NCBI GenBank assembly: GCA_948875265.1
Contig: CAQRYF010000013.1
Location: forward strand, 1 to 33,590
Source: an uncultured Clostridia bacterium
Lineage (GTDB): Bacteria > Bacillota > Clostridia > TANB77 > CAG-508
Reading direction: 5' to 3'
Length of the DNA: 33,590 bases
Below are positions 30,221-33,590 of the stretch, piece after piece; within the stretch, counting starts at the first letter, position 1; every line of letters starts with the position of its first letter. The notes beneath the pieces are model-generated. The model was not told where the DNA came from and did no database searches. It was given only the letters and a program-made list of their open reading frames with translations. Position numbers and translations under genes: made by a program.

Positions 30221-31975
30221 ATGAAAGCGATTGAAATTAGAAATAAATACTTAAACTTTTTTGAAAAACATGGACATAAAGTAATTCCATCTGCACCATT
30301 AATACCAGAAAATGACCCATCTGTATTATTCACAACAGCTGGAATGCAACCATTAGTACCTTATCTATTAGGAGAAAAACATCCAGAAGGAACCCGTCTT
30401 ACAGATTATCAAAAATGTGTAAGAACAAACGACATAGATGAGGTAGGAGATAATAGACATTTAACATATTTTGAGATGCTTGGAAATTGGTCTTTAGGAG
30501 ATTATTTCAAAGAAGAATCAATAGAAATGAGTTTTGAATTTTTAACTAAAGAATTAGGAATTGCAGTAGAAAAATTGTCTGTAACATGTTTTGCTGGAGA
30601 CGAAGATTGCCCAAGAGATGAAGTTGCTGCTAAAGCTTGGAAAAAAGCAGGAATACCAGAAAGCCATATTTATTATTATGGAAAAGATGATAACTGGTGG
30701 ATAGCAGGAGAAGAAGGACCTTGTGGACCAGATACAGAAATGTTCTATGATACTGGAAAACCAGCATGTGGACCAGACTGTCAACCATCATGCGATTGTG
30801 GTAAATATGTAGAAATTTGGAATAATGTATTTATGGAATATTTCAAGGATAAAAATGGATATACTAAATTGAAACAAAGAAATGTTGATACTGGATTAGG
30901 TTTAGAAAGAATGGCAATGTTATTACAAGGAAAAGAAACTCCATTTGACACAGAACTATTTGCACCAGTAATGGACAAGTTAGTTGAACTCCAAAAACAA
31001 GATATAATTGAAAGCAGAAGAATAGTAGCAGAACACTTGCGTTCAAGTATGATGATTATATCTGATGGAGGGAGACCAAGTAATATAGATAGAGGATATG
31101 TTTTAAGAAGATTAATTAGAAGAATGATAAGACATATGAACAAATTACAAATTGATTTGAATGAATTATCAACATTAATAGATATAAATGTTGATAACTT
31201 AAAAGAAATGTATTCGGATTTAGAAATAAATAAAGAAATAATCAAGAACACAATAAATGAAGAAAAAGATAAATTTGTGAAAACTTTAGCACATGGAGAA
31301 AGAGAATTCGAAAAAGAGATAAATAAATTAAATCAAAAAGGAATAAAAATAATACCAGGAGAAGTTGTGTTTAAACTATATGATACATATGGTTTTCCTC
31401 CTGAAGTGACAAAAGAACTAGCAGAAGAAAATGAATTTGAAATTAATCTAAAGGAATTTGATGAACTATTTAAAAAACATCAAGAAAAATCAAGAGCAGG
31501 TTCAGAACAGAAATTTAAAGGTGGACTAGCAGAGCAAACAGAAGAGACTATTGCCTATCACACAGCAACTCATTTGTTGAATGCAGCATTAAAACAAGTA
31601 ATAGGAAAAGATGCACATCAAAGAGGTTCAAATATAACAGTAGACAGAATGAGATTTGACTTTAACTGTGATCATAAATTAACAGTAGAAGAAAAACAAC
31701 AAGTAGAAGAATTAGTAAATAAGTGGATACAAGAAGAATTACCTGTTACAAAAGAAGAAATGAAAAAAGAAGATGCAATAAAATCTGGAGCTGAATGTAT
31801 GTTTATAGAAAAGTATCCAGATATAGTAACTGTGTATTCAATAGGAAATATATCAAAAGAATTATGTGGAGGACCTCATGTAAATAACACAAAAGAACTT
31901 GGAAGATTTAAAATAAAGAAAGAAGAATCAAGTTCATCAGGAGTAAGAAGAATAAAAGCAGTATTGATAAAATAA
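30221..31975 (+). CDS. alaS: Alanyl-tRNA synthetase, compact form
   Basis: Charges tRNA-Ala. The 584-residue protein has the class II catalytic domain (FTTAGMQPLVPYLLG, YFEMLGNWSLGDYF, EIWNNVFMEYF, DTGLGLERMAMLLQG), the helical tRNA-recognition domain, and an editing core with all four zinc ligands (HTATH and CGGPH). Compared with the usual 870-880 residues, it lacks the beta-barrel segment that normally precedes HxxxH and the whole C-terminal C-Ala region. A cysteine cluster ACGPDCQPSCDCGKY lies before the EIWN motif. The ATG at 30221 follows AAAGGAG. Since the catalytic, tRNA and editing parts remain, it is probably functional rather than a fragment. Confidence 0.9.
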   Translation: MKAIEIRNKYLNFFEKHGHKVIPSAPLIPENDPSVLFTTAGMQPLVPYLLGEKHPEGTRLTDYQKCVRTNDIDEVGDNRHLTYFEMLGNWSLGDYFKEESIEMSFEFLTKELGIAVEKLSVTCFAGDEDCPRDEVAAKAWKKAGIPESHIYYYGKDDNWWIAGEEGPCGPDTEMFYDTGKPACGPDCQPSCDCGKYVEIWNNVFMEYFKDKNGYTKLKQRNVDTGLGLERMAMLLQGKETPFDTELFAPVMDKLVELQKQDIIESRRIVAEHLRSSMMIISDGGRPSNIDRGYVLRRLIRRMIRHMNKLQIDLNELSTLIDINVDNLKEMYSDLEINKEIIKNTINEEKDKFVKTLAHGEREFEKEINKLNQKGIKIIPGEVVFKLYDTYGFPPEVTKELAEENEFEINLKEFDELFKKHQEKSRAGSEQKFKGGLAEQTEETIAYHTATHLLNAALKQVIGKDAHQRGSNITVDRMRFDFNCDHKLTVEEKQQVEELVNKWIQEELPVTKEEMKKEDAIKSGAECMFIEKYPDIVTVYSIGNISKELCGGPHVNNTKELGRFKIKKEESSSSGVRRIKAVLIK

Positions 31976-31983
31976 TAAAAGAG

Positions 31984-32012
31984 GAGGATTTGGGGCCAGG
32001 TTTCAAATCCTC
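31984..32012 (+). repeat. Dispersed-hairpin copy 4, after alaS
   Basis: GAGGATTT (31984-31991) pairs perfectly with AAATCCTC (32005-32012) around the 13-base core GGGGCCAGGTTTC (31992-32004). There is no T run, so termination would be weak. The core matches that of copy 2 at 10 of 13 positions although the stem is different. Confidence 0.75.
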
Positions 32013-32096
32013 ACTATTTAAATGAATAGTGAAAAATAAAAAAATAGAAAGAATAAGGATTTTAGACATAGTCCTAAAGCCTTGAGGGAGATAAAA

Positions 32097-32441
32097 ATGA
32101 AAGATTGCTTATTTTGTAAAATAATAAAAGGTGAAATACCTTCAAATAAAGTATATGAAGATCAAGATATATTAGCGTTTTATGATATAGAGCCAGCTGC
32201 ACCAATTCATATACTAGTAATTCCTAAAAAACATATAACATCATTAGCTCATTTAGAAAAAGAAGATGAAGTTATAATAGGAAAGATATATGGAGTTATT
32301 AATAAAATTGCTGACGAAAAGGGATTTAAAGATAATGGATATAGGGTAATCGTTAATTGTGGAAAAGATGGAGGACAAGAGGTTATGCATCTACATTTTC
32401 ACTTATTAGCTGGTAGGCAATTAGGAGAAAAAATAGTGTAG
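32097..32441 (+). CDS. HIT family nucleotide-binding protein
   Basis: A 114-residue histidine triad protein of the Hint/PKCI type, enzymes that hydrolyse nucleoside phosphoramidates and similar adducts. The start MKDCLFCKIIKGEIPSNKVY and the catalytic triad HLHFHLL (in QEVMHLHFHLLAGRQ) are diagnostic. CLFC may bind zinc. GAGGGAG lies 6 bases before the ATG at 32097; a TTG at 32082 upstream overlaps that site. A hairpin (AAGG..TTTAG with CTAAA..CCTT, 32055-32083) lies just upstream. The link to alanyl-tRNA synthetase may be functional, since Hint enzymes act on aminoacyl-adenylates. Confidence 0.93.
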   Translation: MKDCLFCKIIKGEIPSNKVYEDQDILAFYDIEPAAPIHILVIPKKHITSLAHLEKEDEVIIGKIYGVINKIADEKGFKDNGYRVIVNCGKDGGQEVMHLHFHLLAGRQLGEKIV

Positions 32442-32448
32442 ACTAATA

Positions 32449-32478
32449 TTGCAAATGTAGATATTTCTGTGTTATAAT
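32449..32478 (+). promoter_or_regulatory. Promoter of the sortase gene
   Basis: TTGCAA (32449-32454), 18 bases, TATAAT (32473-32478), about 35 bases before the start codon. Confidence 0.55.
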
Positions 32479-32513
32479 ATATTTAGTGATAAATATGTAC
32501 GGAGGTTAAAAAT

Positions 32514-33167
32514 ATGTTTGAGAGTAAATATAGTAAAGTACTAACAGTTATATTAGTAATTGTAATAATAGCAATAATTGGTTTATTAGGATTTTTAGCA
32601 TATGATTATTATCAAAAATATGTAGTTACAAAAGATACATCAGATTTTGTTGATAATTTTGAAGGAGATTTAACAGATGGAGAGGCAGATGAAAATAATA
32701 CAGCACAAGTAGATGATAATGTATTAAATAATATAAAAGATGCACAAACTACTACATCAGCTAAAAGGACATATAAAGGATTTGGAGTTTTAGGAACAAT
32801 GGAGATTCCAGCAACAAATTTAAAATATCCAGTACTTGAAAAAGTAACTAAAAAATCAATAGAAACAGCAGTAGCATTTTTATATGGCTCTGGTTTAAAC
32901 CAACCTGGCAATTCAGTAATAATAGGACATAATTATAGAAATGGTTTATTCTTTTCTAATAATAAGAAATTGAATATTGGAGATAAAATATACATAACAG
33001 ATAATGGTGGAAATAAATTAACATATACAATATATAATAAATTTGAAACAACACCAGAAGATACATCATTCTATCAAAGAGATACAGGAGGAAAGCCAGA
33101 AGTAACACTATCTACATGTACAGATGATAGTAAAGCAAGATTAATAATATTAGCAAAAGCAGAATAA
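32514..33167 (+). CDS. Sortase
   Basis: A membrane-anchored cysteine transpeptidase that attaches surface proteins to the cell wall or builds pili. The 217 residues have an N-terminal membrane segment (about 8-30), an acidic linker (about 40-75) and the sortase barrel. Catalytic residues are His in SVIIGHNYRNGLFF, Cys in VTLSTCTDDS and Arg in KARLIILAK. The TLSTC box recalls class B, but the overall barrel could equally be class D or E; the class is left open. No LPxTG-type substrate is in the window. A GGAGG site and a promoter precede it. Confidence 0.9.
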   Translation: MFESKYSKVLTVILVIVIIAIIGLLGFLAYDYYQKYVVTKDTSDFVDNFEGDLTDGEADENNTAQVDDNVLNNIKDAQTTTSAKRTYKGFGVLGTMEIPATNLKYPVLEKVTKKSIETAVAFLYGSGLNQPGNSVIIGHNYRNGLFFSNNKKLNIGDKIYITDNGGNKLTYTIYNKFETTPEDTSFYQRDTGGKPEVTLSTCTDDSKARLIILAKAE

Positions 33168-33175
33168 GAAAAAGG

Positions 33176-33200
33176 GGACAAGGGGACGTAGATAATGTCC
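33176..33200 (+). repeat. Degenerate dispersed-hairpin copy 5
   Basis: GGACAA (33176-33181) and ATGTCC (33195-33200) pair at five of six positions around a 13-base core starting GGGGAC (33182-33194). The core has lost the pyrimidine end. It lies directly before the IS end. Confidence 0.35.
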
Positions 33201-33236
33201 GAGGCTGCTGAAAAAGTAGTCCCAAATTAGCTCTCA

Positions 33237-33282
33237 AAAAAATCGTGAATTGGAAAAATTTTTTTCTATTTCACGATTTTTT
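33237..33282 (+). terminator. Strong hairpin in the IS leader
   Basis: AAAAAATCGTGAA (33237-33249) and TTCACGATTTTTT (33270-33282) pair perfectly and end in a T run. It may end sortase transcripts and shield the transposase from read-through. Confidence 0.7.
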
Positions 33283-33340
33283 CTATGTTTTAATAGTTTA
33301 ATGTGATATAATTAACCCAGTCGAAAGGGTTGATATAACT

Positions 33341-33590
33341 GTGTTAAAAGAAAATAATCAATTAAGTTTTTGTTTAAGTTCACATGCATTACTTTATGAT
33401 TTATTAATAGAAGAAAATAATTTTTGGAGGCAACTAAAAGATATGGTTGATTTCTCTTTTGTTTATGATGAATTAAAAGATAAATATTCTTCTACAATGG
33501 GAAGAAAAGCAGAAGATGTAATAAGAATGTTTAAATATTTATTGTTAAAAAATTATTATAAATTATCTGATAGAGATTTGATAGCAAGAA
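33341..33590 (+). CDS. IS1182-family transposase, N-terminal part (partial)
   Basis: The gene starts at GTG 33341 and runs off the window after 83 codons. The translation MLKENNQLSFCLSSHALLYD, then WRQLKDMVDFSFVYDELKDK and GRKAEDVIRMFKYLLLKNYY, matches the N-terminal domain (DUF772) of IS1182-type transposases. An AAAGGG site lies 11 bases upstream. The catalytic DDE part is outside the window, so completeness cannot be judged. Confidence 0.8.
   Translation, partial: MLKENNQLSFCLSSHALLYDLLIEENNFWRQLKDMVDFSFVYDELKDKYSSTMGRKAEDVIRMFKYLLLKNYYKLSDRDLIAR

Larger units (their letters stand above)
33201..33590 (+). mobile_element. IS1182-family insertion sequence, 5' part
   Basis: The likely left end begins near 33201 (GAGGCTGCTGAAAAAGTAG), followed by a strong 13-bp hairpin (33237-33249 with 33270-33282) and then the transposase gene, which leaves the window. 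The exact end is uncertain because the other inverted repeat is not visible. Confidence 0.7.

Noticed and set aside
1..33590. CRISPR arrays, rRNA and tRNA genes
   Set aside because: No regularly spaced repeats, no cloverleaf-like segments with conserved tRNA boxes, and no rRNA signatures were seen.
1..33590. TGA reassigned as a sense codon
   Set aside because: No gene contains an in-frame TGA at a conserved position, and tryptophan is encoded by TGG throughout.

Overview
The window comes from an AT-rich, endospore-lineage Firmicute, most likely an uncultured or gut-type member of the Clostridia. The grounds are pervasive A/T third positions, AGGAGG-type ribosome binding sites, a SpoVT regulator, a class III (Firmicutes-type) fructose-1,6-bisphosphatase, zinc-type S14, and rpsD (S4) lying inside the alpha operon. 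Genus assignment is not possible from the sequence alone.

Layout. (1) 1-1766: a possible IS3-family end at the left edge, a DUF4364-like gene on the minus strand, and a divergent L-lactate dehydrogenase gene with its own terminator. (2) 1841-13172: a textbook promoter and a long structured leader with an internal terminator-like hairpin, then the S10-spc ribosomal protein superoperon from rpsJ to secY. rpmD (L30) is missing. Several spacers hold strong hairpins or pseudoknot-like folds. (3) 13143-13372: a bidirectional terminator and a convergent, 53-codon, cysteine-rich minus-strand gene separate secY from adk. (4) 13436-18870: a second transcription unit, adk-map-infA-rpmJ-rpsM-rpsK-rpsD-rpoA-rplQ, with a strongly folded spacer ahead of rpsM and an L17 carrying an internal insertion.

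(5) 18900-24648, accessory: a small membrane-anchored protein, a possible Cys/His enzyme-like protein, recD2 broken by one extra base, a small zinc-type protein whose terminator is followed by an ORF-less and apparently decayed group IIC intron, a RelE/ParE-type toxin-antitoxin pair, and comF. (6) 24675-33167: a KAP-type P-loop NTPase, class III FBPase, SpoVT, a possible Spo0E-like protein, a compact alanyl-tRNA synthetase lacking two domains, a HIT protein and a sortase. (7) 33201-33590: the start of an IS1182-family insertion sequence that runs off the window.

How it works together. Most of the window is translation and transcription machinery in two large units. Their leader and intercistronic structures are plausible autoregulatory sites, but no ligand can be named from sequence alone. 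The most unusual non-coding signal is a dispersed family of hairpins: four clear copies and one degenerate copy share a 13-nt apical core (about GGGGNCNNGYYYC) while their stems differ in sequence yet stay self-complementary. They sit at gene ends around 18857, 26675, 26765, 31998 and 33188. Across 46 genes whose ends are visible, none uses TGA as its stop codon.
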